Origin: Anaerolineales bacterium
Lineage (GTDB): Bacteria; Chloroflexota; Anaerolineae; Anaerolineales; DRMV01
Direction: 5' to 3'
Length of the DNA stretch: 5,765 nucleotides
Assembly: GCA_015484985.1 (NCBI GenBank)
Contig: WFUL01000018.1
Location: 1-5,765, forward strand
Shown here piece by piece: positions 1 to 5,381 of this stretch; position 1 is the first letter of the stretch, and each line of letters opens with the position of its first letter. The translations under genes and the position numbers were made by a program. The notes under the pieces were generated by a model. It saw only the letters and a program-made list of their open reading frames with translations, did no database searches and was not told the DNA's origin.

Positions 1-26
1 CAGCGTCAGATGTGTATAAGAGACAG
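1..26 (+). other. Nextera sequencing adapter remnant (not genomic)
   Basis: Bases 8-26 are the 19-bp Tn5 mosaic end AGATGTGTATAAGAGACAG, and bases 1-7 (CAGCGTC) are the bases that precede it in the Illumina Nextera read-1 adapter. The match is exact over all 26 bases. It is a library-preparation leftover at the contig edge, not a transposon end in the organism. On the minus strand it translates as LSLIHI followed by a stop, which gives the truncated lipoprotein gene beside it a false C-terminus. Confidence 0.97.
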
Positions 27-179
27 CTCAACAGCGGGCTGAACCCGGGCTTCCGTCGCTGGAGTAGAGGAGGGCTCTGGAGCCGAAGAGGGAGCCTCGG
101 TGGGGGAAGGGGTGGCTTGTTGACAAGCGGCCAACACGGCTACAACAAGCAAGGTAAGCAACAAGACGGCCTTTCGCAT
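27..179 (-). CDS. Lipoprotein, N-terminal fragment cut by the contig edge
   Basis: The first 51 codons of a secreted lipoprotein are present. The product starts MRKAVLLLT, has a hydrophobic signal segment at about residues 4-16, and has a lipobox L-A-A-C at residues 16-19 with Cys19 as the expected lipidation site. A low-complexity Thr/Pro/Ser/Ala/Glu linker follows (about residues 20-45), of the kind that tethers an extracytoplasmic domain to the membrane. The start is set by a near-perfect Shine-Dalgarno TAAGGAGGT five bases upstream; a longer reading from base 251 has no such support and would put 24 polar residues before the signal. The functional domain is missing because genomic sequence ends at base 27, and the six residues that appear to follow come from the adapter. 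It lies 101 bp after the anti-sigma gene on the same strand, so it may be the third gene of that operon and a target of the sigma factor. Its function cannot be assigned. Confidence 0.85.
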
Positions 180-184
180 ATAAC

Positions 185-193
185 ACCTCCTTA
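185..193 (-). promoter_or_regulatory. Shine-Dalgarno site of the lipoprotein gene
   Basis: Read on the minus strand this is TAAGGAGGT, nearly the full anti-16S complement, five bases before the ATG at 177-179. It fixes the start of the lipoprotein and suggests efficient translation. Confidence 0.85.
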
Positions 194-280
194 GGTGCGT
201 TTTCGGTCTCTCATTGCATGAATACGTCGAAAGGCCGCGGTTGGATTGCACGATTTTTGTCTTTCAAAACTTGCTTTTGG

Positions 281-1006
281 TTAGAAGTCTATGGAGCCTC
301 CCATGACCTTGGGGCCGGTGGGTCGGGGGCTTCCTCCGGTAGGTTCCAGGGTGATGCCAAAGGCGGGGAAGTGCTCCAGGGGCTCGGGAGATTCCACAAT
401 CACCGTTACCCAGGGAGAGGAAGGAGTGACGGAGAAGACGGCTCCACTGACCCGTTGGCCATCGGGACGAATCAGCCAGAGTTGGTAGGCCCGACCCGCT
501 TCAGGTGTGGGCAGGTTCTTGGCCACCAGCACGGCGTAGTGGTTGCTGGGCTCGAAGAGGAGCACGCCCTCGGCTTGAGGAAGGCGCTCCGTGCCCTGGA
601 GGATGACGACCTGGAAAGGCGAGGTCGTCTGGGCCCGCTCCAGGCGCTGGAGCCGTGCCCATAGGGTGAGGTTGCTGAAAAACAGAATCAAGGTGACCAG
701 GGCCAAGCCCGCGAGGGCCCATCGGGGCGAGGGGGCCAAAAGTCGGATGAGCCACGACCGTATCCGAGACGTTGCGGAGGCCTGACGACCTGCTACGCGA
801 GCGAGCAGGGCCTCCTTTACCTGTGGTCGTGGAGCAACTTGTGGGGCCATGAGGGCGAGGGCTCCGATGGCTTCCAGGTACGCCCGATACTCGGCCGTGC
901 AGCGCGAGCACTCCGCCAAATGGACTTCCACCTGTCGGCTTTCTTCGGGAGTCAACAGGCCCAGGACGTGTTCTGGAAGATGAAGGCGAACGTGTTCGCA
1001 CTGCAT
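281..1006 (-). CDS. Membrane anti-sigma factor, zinc-finger/RskA type
   Basis: This 241-residue protein should bind and hold the ECF sigma factor encoded just upstream, releasing it on an envelope signal. Three parts are visible. The N-terminal anti-sigma domain carries a zinc-binding motif H29-x3-C33-x2-C36, with Cys3 or His5 as a likely further ligand, as in the zf-HC2 family. A single transmembrane helix spans about residues 96-117. An extracytoplasmic domain from about residue 130 to the end has RskA-family (anti-sigma-K) signatures: GRAYQLWLI near residue 170, VSGAVF, and FGITLEPTGGSPRPTGP near the C-terminus. The start is supported by AGGAGG at 1016-1021, nine bases from the ATG. The gene begins 19 bp after the sigma stop, so the two are probably co-transcribed and translationally linked. 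The usual release route for this family is stepwise proteolysis; the signal is unknown. Length is normal and no damage is seen. Related proteins are called RskA or RslA; the exact orthologue is not clear. Confidence 0.9.
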   Translation of the reverse strand: MQCEHVRLHLPEHVLGLLTPEESRQVEVHLAECSRCTAEYRAYLEAIGALALMAPQVAPRPQVKEALLARVAGRQASATSRIRSWLIRLLAPSPRWALAGLALVTLILFFSNLTLWARLQRLERAQTTSPFQVVILQGTERLPQAEGVLLFEPSNHYAVLVAKNLPTPEAGRAYQLWLIRPDGQRVSGAVFSVTPSSPWVTVIVESPEPLEHFPAFGITLEPTGGSPRPTGPKVMGGSIDF

Positions 1007-1025
1007 GATATGCTGCCTCCTACTT

Positions 1026-1622
1026 CTATATACGCCTCGACGGGCCGGATGGATGGTCGGCTTCGGCGACCAGGAGCCGACGCAGGGCCTGTATAGCTGC
1101 CCGCAAGCGGGATTTCACCGTGCCTAAAGGAAGGTTGAGACGTCGAGCGATTTGCTGGTGGCTCAGGCCTTCAAAATAAGCCAGGAGCAGAACGGTTCGT
1201 TGTTCCTCAGTCAGCCGAGTCAGGGCTTCTCGTACCTGGGTGCGCTCCCAGGCCTGAATGGCCAAATCCTCGGGGCCGGGATCGGGTTTCACAGCCTCGG
1301 AAAGGCCTTCTTCGGGGAGGTGTTGCGCGTCCAAAGGGCGCCGCTGGCGACGGCGAAGCACGTCCAGCGCCCGGTTACGGGCGATGTACAGGAGCCATGC
1401 CCGGACGGAGCCCCGATGGGGATGGTACTGGTCTGCCTTTTCCCATACCCGCCAGAAAACTTCTTGGGTAACGTCTTCGGCCAAATCCACCTGCCCCACG
1501 ATGCGCAAGGTCAGGCTGAAGACCAGACGGGCGTATCGGTCGTAGAGCAGGCTCAGGGCCTGGGGATCTTTGCGCTGGATGCGTTGAAGCAGATACAAAT
1601 CGTCCTCGGGGGGTGTTGTCAT
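1026..1622 (-). CDS. ECF-type RNA polymerase sigma factor
   Basis: A 198-residue sigma-70 family protein of the extracytoplasmic-function group, which directs RNA polymerase to a small regulon. Region 2 lies at about residues 25-95, with the core-binding segment LAEDVTQEVFWRVW (47-60) and the -10-recognition helix around GSVRAWLLYIARNRALDVLRR (71-91). Region 4 lies at about residues 130-184, with LTEEQRTVLLLAYFEGLSHQQIA and the helix-turn-helix end LNLPLGTVKSRLRAA (162-176) that reads the -35 element. Region 3 and region 1.1 are absent, as expected for this class. The gene is followed 19 bp later by its presumed RskA-type anti-sigma factor, which makes it SigK/SigL-like by context, but sub-group assignment needs a phylogeny. 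The Shine-Dalgarno is modest (AGGAA a few bases before the ATG). A vegetative-looking extended -10 promoter lies about 57 bp upstream of the start, suggesting basal housekeeping transcription; no convincing autoregulatory ECF promoter was seen. Confidence 0.93.
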   Translation of the reverse strand: MTTPPEDDLYLLQRIQRKDPQALSLLYDRYARLVFSLTLRIVGQVDLAEDVTQEVFWRVWEKADQYHPHRGSVRAWLLYIARNRALDVLRRRQRRPLDAQHLPEEGLSEAVKPDPGPEDLAIQAWERTQVREALTRLTEEQRTVLLLAYFEGLSHQQIARRLNLPLGTVKSRLRAAIQALRRLLVAEADHPSGPSRRI

Positions 1623-1678
1623 GGCGTTTTCCTGGTTGTTGGACCCTATAGGGGAATCATGCCGTGATGGTGCTTGCG

Positions 1679-1687
1679 ATTATACCA
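1679..1687 (-). promoter_or_regulatory. Extended -10 promoter for the sigma/anti-sigma operon
   Basis: On the minus strand this reads TGGTATAAT: a perfect TATAAT preceded by the TGn extension. No good -35 box lies 16-18 bp upstream (the hexamer at 17 bp is GAAAAT), which is acceptable for an extended -10 promoter. Transcription would start near base 1672 and leave a leader of about 50 nt before the sigma factor ATG. It points away from the glycine riboswitch, so the centre of the window is a divergent promoter region. Confidence 0.6.
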
Positions 1688-1723
1688 GGGGTTTCCCTGA
1701 GATTTTCTCGTCTTTCCGGCCCA

Positions 1724-1746
1724 TTGACGGCAAGATTCGGTATACT
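1724..1746 (+). promoter_or_regulatory. Candidate promoter of the glycine riboswitch operon
   Basis: A TATACT hexamer at 1741-1746 lies 14 bases before the first paired base of the riboswitch, which is the right distance for a -10 box with the transcript starting around 1752-1755. A TTGACG hexamer at 1724-1729 looks like a -35 box but is only 11 bases from TATACT, well short of the usual 16-18. No good -35 match exists at the standard distance (1718-1723 is GGCCCA). The -10 assignment is reasonable; the -35 is doubtful. Confidence 0.4.
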
Positions 1747-1760
1747 TTTGGTAACGAACG

Positions 1761-1949
1761 GGCACCGGGGGAGAGACCCGACCTCGAGTCGGGCGCCGAA
1801 GGGGCAAGCCCGGGAGCGGTTCCGGGTGAAACTCTCAGGCAAAAGGACTCCGGTGCCGACGGCCCTCTGGAGAGTGCGCGGCTTTGGCCGCGCCGCCGAA
1901 GGGGCAAGCGCCCAAGGGCGCGCATCTCTCAGGCCGCAGGACAGAGGGC
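1761..1949 (+). ncRNA. Tandem glycine riboswitch (two aptamers)
   Basis: Both aptamers of the classic glycine riboswitch (gcvT element) are complete. Aptamer 1 (1761-1857) is closed by an 8-bp P1, GGCACCGG (1761-1768) with CCGGTGCC (1850-1857). Inside are GAGAG (1771-1775) with CTCTC (1832-1836), hairpin CCCGAC/GTCGGG (1777-1793), the core GCCGAAGGGGCAA (1795-1807) and a CCCGG/CCGGG hairpin (1809-1826). Aptamer 2 (1862-1949) is closed by GCCCTCT (1862-1868) with AGAGGGC (1943-1949). It has GAGAG (1870-1874) with CTCTC (1926-1930), a GCGCGGC/GCCGCGC hairpin (1876-1893), the same 13-base core (1895-1907) and a GCGCC/GGCGC hairpin (1908-1921). The two cores are exactly 100 nt apart, and the linker between the P1 helices is only four bases (GACG). 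The element precedes gcvH, gcvPA and gcvPB, whose products consume glycine, so it should sense glycine and raise expression when glycine is plentiful. Confidence 0.97.
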
Positions 1950-1981
1950 ACGCGTTCCTCTGGGGGGACGCGTGCTTTTTT
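1948..1981 (+). terminator. Riboswitch-controlled intrinsic terminator
   Basis: An 11-bp stem (1948-1958 with 1965-1975, one T-G wobble), a six-base loop (1959-1964) and a run of six T (1976-1981) form a strong Rho-independent terminator between the riboswitch and gcvH. The bottom of its 5' arm is shared with the 3' strand of aptamer 2 P1 (G1948 and C1949). P1 can extend across a bulged A1950 by pairing G1861-C1951 and C1860-G1952. A glycine-stabilised P1 would therefore take away the five bottom bases of the terminator arm and detach the rest of the stem from the T run. This predicts an ON switch: termination without glycine, read-through with it. Confidence 0.9.
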
Positions 1982-1996
1982 CATCCTCAATCCTGC

Positions 1997-2004
1997 AAGG
2001 AGGT
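1997..2004 (+). promoter_or_regulatory. Shine-Dalgarno site of gcvH
   Basis: AAGGAGGT, five bases before the ATG at 2010-2012. It decides the gcvH start. An in-frame ATG at 1884 lies inside the second riboswitch aptamer and would add 42 residues unlike any H-protein, so it is not used. Confidence 0.9.
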
Positions 2005-2009
2005 GCGTC

Positions 2010-2399
2010 ATGGCCTGGCAGACTCCTGAAAACCTGAAGTACACCCAAAACGACGAATGGTTCGACCCGGAAACCGGCCGCTCGGGTATTACCGATTATG
2101 CTCAGGACCAACTTTCCGATGTGGTCTACGTGGAGTTCCTGGTGGACGTGGGCGACGAGGTCCAGAAGGGCGATTCCGTGGCTACCGTGGAATCGGTGAA
2201 GGCCGCGGCCGATGTGTACGCCCCGGTCTCGGGCAAGGTGGTGGAAATCAACACCGACCTGACGGACAACCCCGAGTGGGTGAATGAAGACCCTTACGGC
2301 AAAGCCTGGATGATTCGCCTGGAGCCCACGAATCCAGAGGAGATGAATGAGCTCATGGATGCTGAGGCATATGCCCAATACTGCGAGGAACGGGAGTAG
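2010..2399 (+). CDS. gcvH: Glycine cleavage system H protein (lipoyl carrier)
   Basis: A 129-residue H-protein, normal in length. It is a cytoplasmic shuttle whose lipoyl arm accepts the aminomethyl group from glycine at the P-protein, presents it to the T-protein and is reoxidised by the L-protein. The N-terminus (PENLKYTQNDEW, residues 6-17) and GITDYAQDQLSDVVYVE (26-42) are family hallmarks. The lipoylation site is Lys64 in VESVKAAADVYAPVSG (60-75), in the expected hairpin turn. The later NEDPYGKAWMIRLEP segment, about 35 residues from the C-terminus, is also typical. It is the first gene behind the glycine riboswitch and terminator, and has a strong Shine-Dalgarno. gcvPA follows after 51 bp. 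Unlike many bacterial gcv operons there is no gcvT in front of it. Lipoate must be attached by enzymes encoded elsewhere. Confidence 0.97.
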   Translation: MAWQTPENLKYTQNDEWFDPETGRSGITDYAQDQLSDVVYVEFLVDVGDEVQKGDSVATVESVKAAADVYAPVSGKVVEINTDLTDNPEWVNEDPYGKAWMIRLEPTNPEEMNELMDAEAYAQYCEERE

Positions 2400-2420
2400 A
2401 CGCTCGGCAGACCGCTAACC

Positions 2421-2433
2421 GCCGACGGCCGAC
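2421..2433 (+). repeat. Short heptamer repeat trace between gcvH and gcvPA
   Basis: GCCGACGGCCGAC is two copies of a GCCGAC core at a seven-base period. It resembles the variant unit AGCCGAC of the nine-unit heptamer array at the end of gcvPB. It sits in the 51-bp gap between the gcvH stop and the gcvPA Shine-Dalgarno. Two units could be coincidence. Confidence 0.3.
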
Positions 2434-2450
2434 TGAGTGGGAGGTGCCCC

Positions 2451-3800
2451 ATGTTCGTACCGCATACCCCCGAAGAAATCCAGGAGATGCTTCGGGCCAT
2501 TGGTGTGGAGAAAATTGAGGACCTGTTCGCGGACATCCCCGAGAAGTTTCGCCATCCCAAGCAAATCGATCTGCCGCCTCCAATGACGGAGATGGAGGTG
2601 GCCGAGGAGTTGCAGCACCTGGCGGAGGCCAACGACAACGTCCGGGACCATTTGCTGTGCTTCCTGGGTGCCGGTGCCTATTATCACTACATCCCCTCGG
2701 TCATCGACCATATCCTGCGTCGAGGGGAGTTCTATACCGCATACACGCCCTACCAGCCGGAGATTTCCCAGGGCACACTGCACGCCATCTTCGAGTTCCA
2801 GAGCATGGTGGCCGCGCTTACGGGCATGGAGGTGGCCAACGCCTCCCTGTACGACGGCGCGACCGCAGTGGCCGAGGCCGTGAACATGGCCTACCACGTG
2901 TTCCGGGGCAAGCGGCCCAAGAGCGTGCTTTCTCCCTTCATTCATCCCCAGTACCTGGCTACGGTGCGCACATACTACGAGCACTCGGACCGGGAGGTGG
3001 TGGTTCCCGACCTTCCCGTGGAAGCCTCCCCCGAGGCCCTCATCGAGTTCATTGACGACCGAACCTCCCTAGTCATGGTGGCCTATCCCGATTTCTTCGG
3101 GCGTCTGTACGATTTGCAGGCCGTGGCCGACGCGGCCCATGAAAAGGGCGCGCTCTTTGGCGTGGTGGCCAACCCCTTGGCCCTGGCCCTCTTCAAGGCC
3201 CCAGGGGAATACGGCGCGGACATGGTAGTGGCCGAAGGTCAACCCCTGGGCATCCCTCTGAGTTTCGGCGGTCCCTACCTGGGCATTTTCACCACCCGCA
3301 AGAAACTGGTCCACAAAATGGCTGGCCGTCTCATTGGCGAATCGGTGGACAGCCGGGGACAGCGGGTATACGTCATGACCCTGAGTGCGCGGGAACAGCA
3401 CATCCGCCGGGCCCGGGCCACGTCTAACATCTGCACCAACAACGCGCTCATGGCCCTGGCCGCGACAGTGTACATGGCCCTGCTGGGGAAGGAGGGTCTG
3501 CGAGAGGTGGCCTTGCTCAACTACCACAAGGCCCACTACGCGGCCCAGCGCCTGAGTCAAATCCAGGGCTTCGAACTGGCCTTCCCCGACGTGCCCTTCT
3601 TCAACGAGTTCGTGCTCAAGACCCCCTCCTCGGTCAAGGACATCAACGACTTCCTGCTGGACCACGACATCCTGGGGGGCTATGACCTGTCCCAGGACTT
3701 CCCCCAACTGGACCGCCACATGCTTCTGGCGGTGACGGAGATGATTTCCCGGGACGACATCGAATTCCTGGCGGAAGTGTTGGAGGAATGGGTGGCGTAG
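2451..3800 (+). CDS. gcvPA: Glycine dehydrogenase (decarboxylating), subunit 1
   Basis: A 449-residue alpha subunit of the two-subunit P-protein, normal length for the family. With GcvPB it forms the PLP-dependent enzyme that decarboxylates glycine and transfers the aminomethyl group to lipoyl-GcvH. The N-terminus (MFVPHTPEEIQEML) is the usual start of the subunit. Recognisable motifs are FLGAGAYYHYIPSVI, YTAYTPYQPEISQGTL with TPYQPE at residues 99-104, ANASLYDGATAVAEA, and ESVDSRGQRVYVMTLSAREQHIRR followed by SNICTNNALMALAA in the second half. This subunit lacks the PLP-binding lysine motif, which lies in GcvPB, as expected. The start has GGGAGGT at 2439-2445, five bases before the ATG. It follows gcvH by 51 bp and precedes gcvPB by 36 bp in the same operon. 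No frameshift or loss is seen. Proteobacteria and eukaryotes carry the two halves as one chain of about 950 residues; the split form is typical of Firmicutes, Thermus, Chloroflexota and archaea. Confidence 0.97.
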   Translation: MFVPHTPEEIQEMLRAIGVEKIEDLFADIPEKFRHPKQIDLPPPMTEMEVAEELQHLAEANDNVRDHLLCFLGAGAYYHYIPSVIDHILRRGEFYTAYTPYQPEISQGTLHAIFEFQSMVAALTGMEVANASLYDGATAVAEAVNMAYHVFRGKRPKSVLSPFIHPQYLATVRTYYEHSDREVVVPDLPVEASPEALIEFIDDRTSLVMVAYPDFFGRLYDLQAVADAAHEKGALFGVVANPLALALFKAPGEYGADMVVAEGQPLGIPLSFGGPYLGIFTTRKKLVHKMAGRLIGESVDSRGQRVYVMTLSAREQHIRRARATSNICTNNALMALAATVYMALLGKEGLREVALLNYHKAHYAAQRLSQIQGFELAFPDVPFFNEFVLKTPSSVKDINDFLLDHDILGGYDLSQDFPQLDRHMLLAVTEMISRDDIEFLAEVLEEWVA

Positions 3801-3836
3801 ATATGGTGTAGCCAACCCCCACATCTGGAGGGAGCC

Positions 3837-5336
3837 ATGAGTGAAAAGAAAATCCGTGAACCCTTGTTGATTGAACTCTCTATACCCGGACGTCGCGGTG
3901 TGCGCTTTCCCGAACCCGACGTGCCCCAGGCCCAACTCCCGGAACACCTGTTGCGCGAGGACCTGCCGCTGCCCGAAGTTTCCGAGGTGGACGTGATTCG
4001 CCACTTCACCCGGCTCTCCCAGTACAACCACGCGGTGGATACGGGCTTCTACCCCCTGGGTTCCTGCACCATGAAGTACAACCCCAAAATCAACGAGGAT
4101 ATGGCCCGCCTGCCCGGCTTCGCCTACATCCACCCGCTGCAGCCTGAGGAAACCGTGCAGGGCGCGCTGGCTCTCATGTATCACCTGCAGAAGTACCTGG
4201 CGGAAATCGTAGGGATGCCCGGGGTAAGCCTGCAACCTGCGGCCGGTGCGCATGGCGAGTTCACCGGCATCCTCATCATGCGCGCGTACCATCGGGACCA
4301 GGGCGAGCACCAGCGCAACAAGGTCCTGGTGCCCGATTCCGCGCACGGCACCAACCCCGCGTCCTCGGCCATGAGCGGGATGCGGGTGGTGGAAATCCCC
4401 TCAGACGAGCGGGGGAACATTGACCTGGTGGCTCTGAAGAAGGAATGCGACGAGACCCTCGCGGGCCTCATGATTACCAACCCCAACACCCTGGGCCTCT
4501 TTGAGGAGCACATTGAGGAGGTGGTGAACGCGGTCCACGAGGCCGGTGGTCTGGTCTACGGCGACGGTGCCAACCTCAACGCCTTCCTGGGCATCGCTCG
4601 CTTTGGGGATATGGGCTTTGACATCGTGCATCTGAACCTGCACAAGACCTTCTCCACGCCCCACGGTGGCGGTGGACCGGGTTCGGGACCCGTCGCGGTG
4701 GCCGAACACCTGAAGGACTTCCTCCCCGGTCCCATCGTGGACATCGTGGAAGAGGGCGACCCGCCCACCTACGGCTTCGTGTGGCCCAAGAAGAGCATCG
4801 GTCGGGTCAAGGCTTTCTACGGCCACTTTGGGGTTATGGTCCGCGCGCTGACCTACATCCTCATGATGGGCCAGGAGGGCTTGCGGAAGGTGGCCGAGAT
4901 GGCCGTGCTCAATGCCAACTACCTGCGGGTCATGCTGCAGGATACGTACCACATCCCCTACAATCGTCTGTGCAAGCACGAATTCGTGGCCGAGGGCCGC
5001 TGGCCCGATGCGCCGGACATCAAGGCCCTGGACATCTCCAAGCGCCTTATGGACTTCGGCTTCCACCCGCCCACCAACTACTTCCCCCTCATCGTCAAGG
5101 AAGCCCTGATGATTGAGCCCACGGAGACGGAAAGCAAGGCCACCCTGGACGCGTTCATCGCGGCCATGAAGCAGATTGCCCGGGAAGCTCGGGAGAACCC
5201 CGAAGTCCTCAAGACTGCACCCCACAACACGCCCTTTGGCCGGGTGGATGAAGTGAAGGCGGCCCGGGAACTCATCCTGACGTGGCACGATTGGTCGACG
5301 GTCGATAGCCGACGGTCGATAGTCGATAGTCGATAG
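3837..5336 (+). CDS. gcvPB: Glycine dehydrogenase (decarboxylating), subunit 2
   Basis: A 499-residue beta subunit of the P-protein, carrying the PLP site. The cofactor lysine is Lys270 in NLHKTFSTPHGGGGPG; the glycine-rich stretch after it is also diagnostic. Other family motifs are GSCTMKYNPK (75-84), PAAGAHGEFTG, DSAHGTNPASSAM (from 167), MITNPNTLGLFE and DGANLNAF. Together with GcvPA it forms the decarboxylating component that works on lipoyl-GcvH. The ATG is preceded by GGAGGGAG (3827-3834), and the gene follows gcvPA by 36 bp. The oddity is the C-terminus: the conserved part ends near LILTWHDW (to Trp486), after which 13 residues (STVDSRRSIVDSR) and the TAG stop at 5334-5336 are encoded by an intergenic-type heptamer repeat. 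This tail is unlikely to be functional; an ancestral stop near codon 486 was probably lost when the repeat arose. The core looks intact, so the enzyme should be active. Confidence 0.96.
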   Translation: MSEKKIREPLLIELSIPGRRGVRFPEPDVPQAQLPEHLLREDLPLPEVSEVDVIRHFTRLSQYNHAVDTGFYPLGSCTMKYNPKINEDMARLPGFAYIHPLQPEETVQGALALMYHLQKYLAEIVGMPGVSLQPAAGAHGEFTGILIMRAYHRDQGEHQRNKVLVPDSAHGTNPASSAMSGMRVVEIPSDERGNIDLVALKKECDETLAGLMITNPNTLGLFEEHIEEVVNAVHEAGGLVYGDGANLNAFLGIARFGDMGFDIVHLNLHKTFSTPHGGGGPGSGPVAVAEHLKDFLPGPIVDIVEEGDPPTYGFVWPKKSIGRVKAFYGHFGVMVRALTYILMMGQEGLRKVAEMAVLNANYLRVMLQDTYHIPYNRLCKHEFVAEGRWPDAPDIKALDISKRLMDFGFHPPTNYFPLIVKEALMIEPTETESKATLDAFIAAMKQIAREARENPEVLKTAPHNTPFGRVDEVKAARELILTWHDWSTVDSRRSIVDSR

Positions 5337-5355
5337 TCGATGGTCGATGGTCGAT
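5293..5355 (+). repeat. Nine-unit heptamer tandem repeat at the gcvPB 3' end
   Basis: Nine consecutive seven-base units fit RGYCGAY: GGTCGAC, GGTCGAT, AGCCGAC, GGTCGAT, AGTCGAT three times, and GGTCGAT twice, followed by a partial GGTCA (5356-5360). The first six units and the start of the seventh code for the last residues of GcvPB, and the stop TAG at 5334-5336 spans the junction of units 6 and 7. Seven is not a multiple of three, so gain or loss of one unit would change the reading frame of the tail. The sequence is typical of slippage-prone intergenic repeats; no function is evident. Confidence 0.95.
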
Positions 5356-5381
5356 GGTCAGGGGTTGAGGGTTAGAGGGGA

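Noticed and set aside
8..26. Tn5 mosaic end taken as a mobile element boundary
   Set aside because: It continues into the exact Nextera read-1 adapter bases and sits at the very end of the contig, with no transposase or target duplication.
218..664. Plus-strand open frames opposite the anti-sigma and sigma genes (for example 218-664 and 1152-1667)
   Set aside because: The minus-strand frames carry clear anti-sigma and sigma-factor motifs with good spacing and a ribosome binding site for the anti-sigma gene; the plus frames have neither motifs nor translation signals.
1685..1720. An ECF-type autoregulatory promoter (GGGAAAC on the minus strand) before the sigma gene
   Set aside because: No CGTC-like -10 lies at the right distance, and the same stretch is better explained by the extended -10 TGGTATAAT promoter.
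1884..2009. Upstream ATG at 1884 giving a longer gcvH
   Set aside because: It falls inside riboswitch aptamer 2 and crosses the terminator. The added 42 residues are not H-protein-like, and the start at 2010 has a strong Shine-Dalgarno.
3069..4346. A 425-codon open frame on the minus strand across gcvPA and gcvPB, and other long minus frames at 2415-2984 and 4401-5288
   Set aside because: They are antisense to strongly recognised genes with intact family motifs. Their composition (His, Val, Gly, Arg rich) is what G+C-rich codon bias produces on the opposite strand, and no ribosome binding site or known motif was seen.
5293..5360. Heptamer array considered as a CRISPR array or iteron origin
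   Set aside because: The units are contiguous with no spacers, only seven bases long, and there are no cas, rep or par genes nearby.
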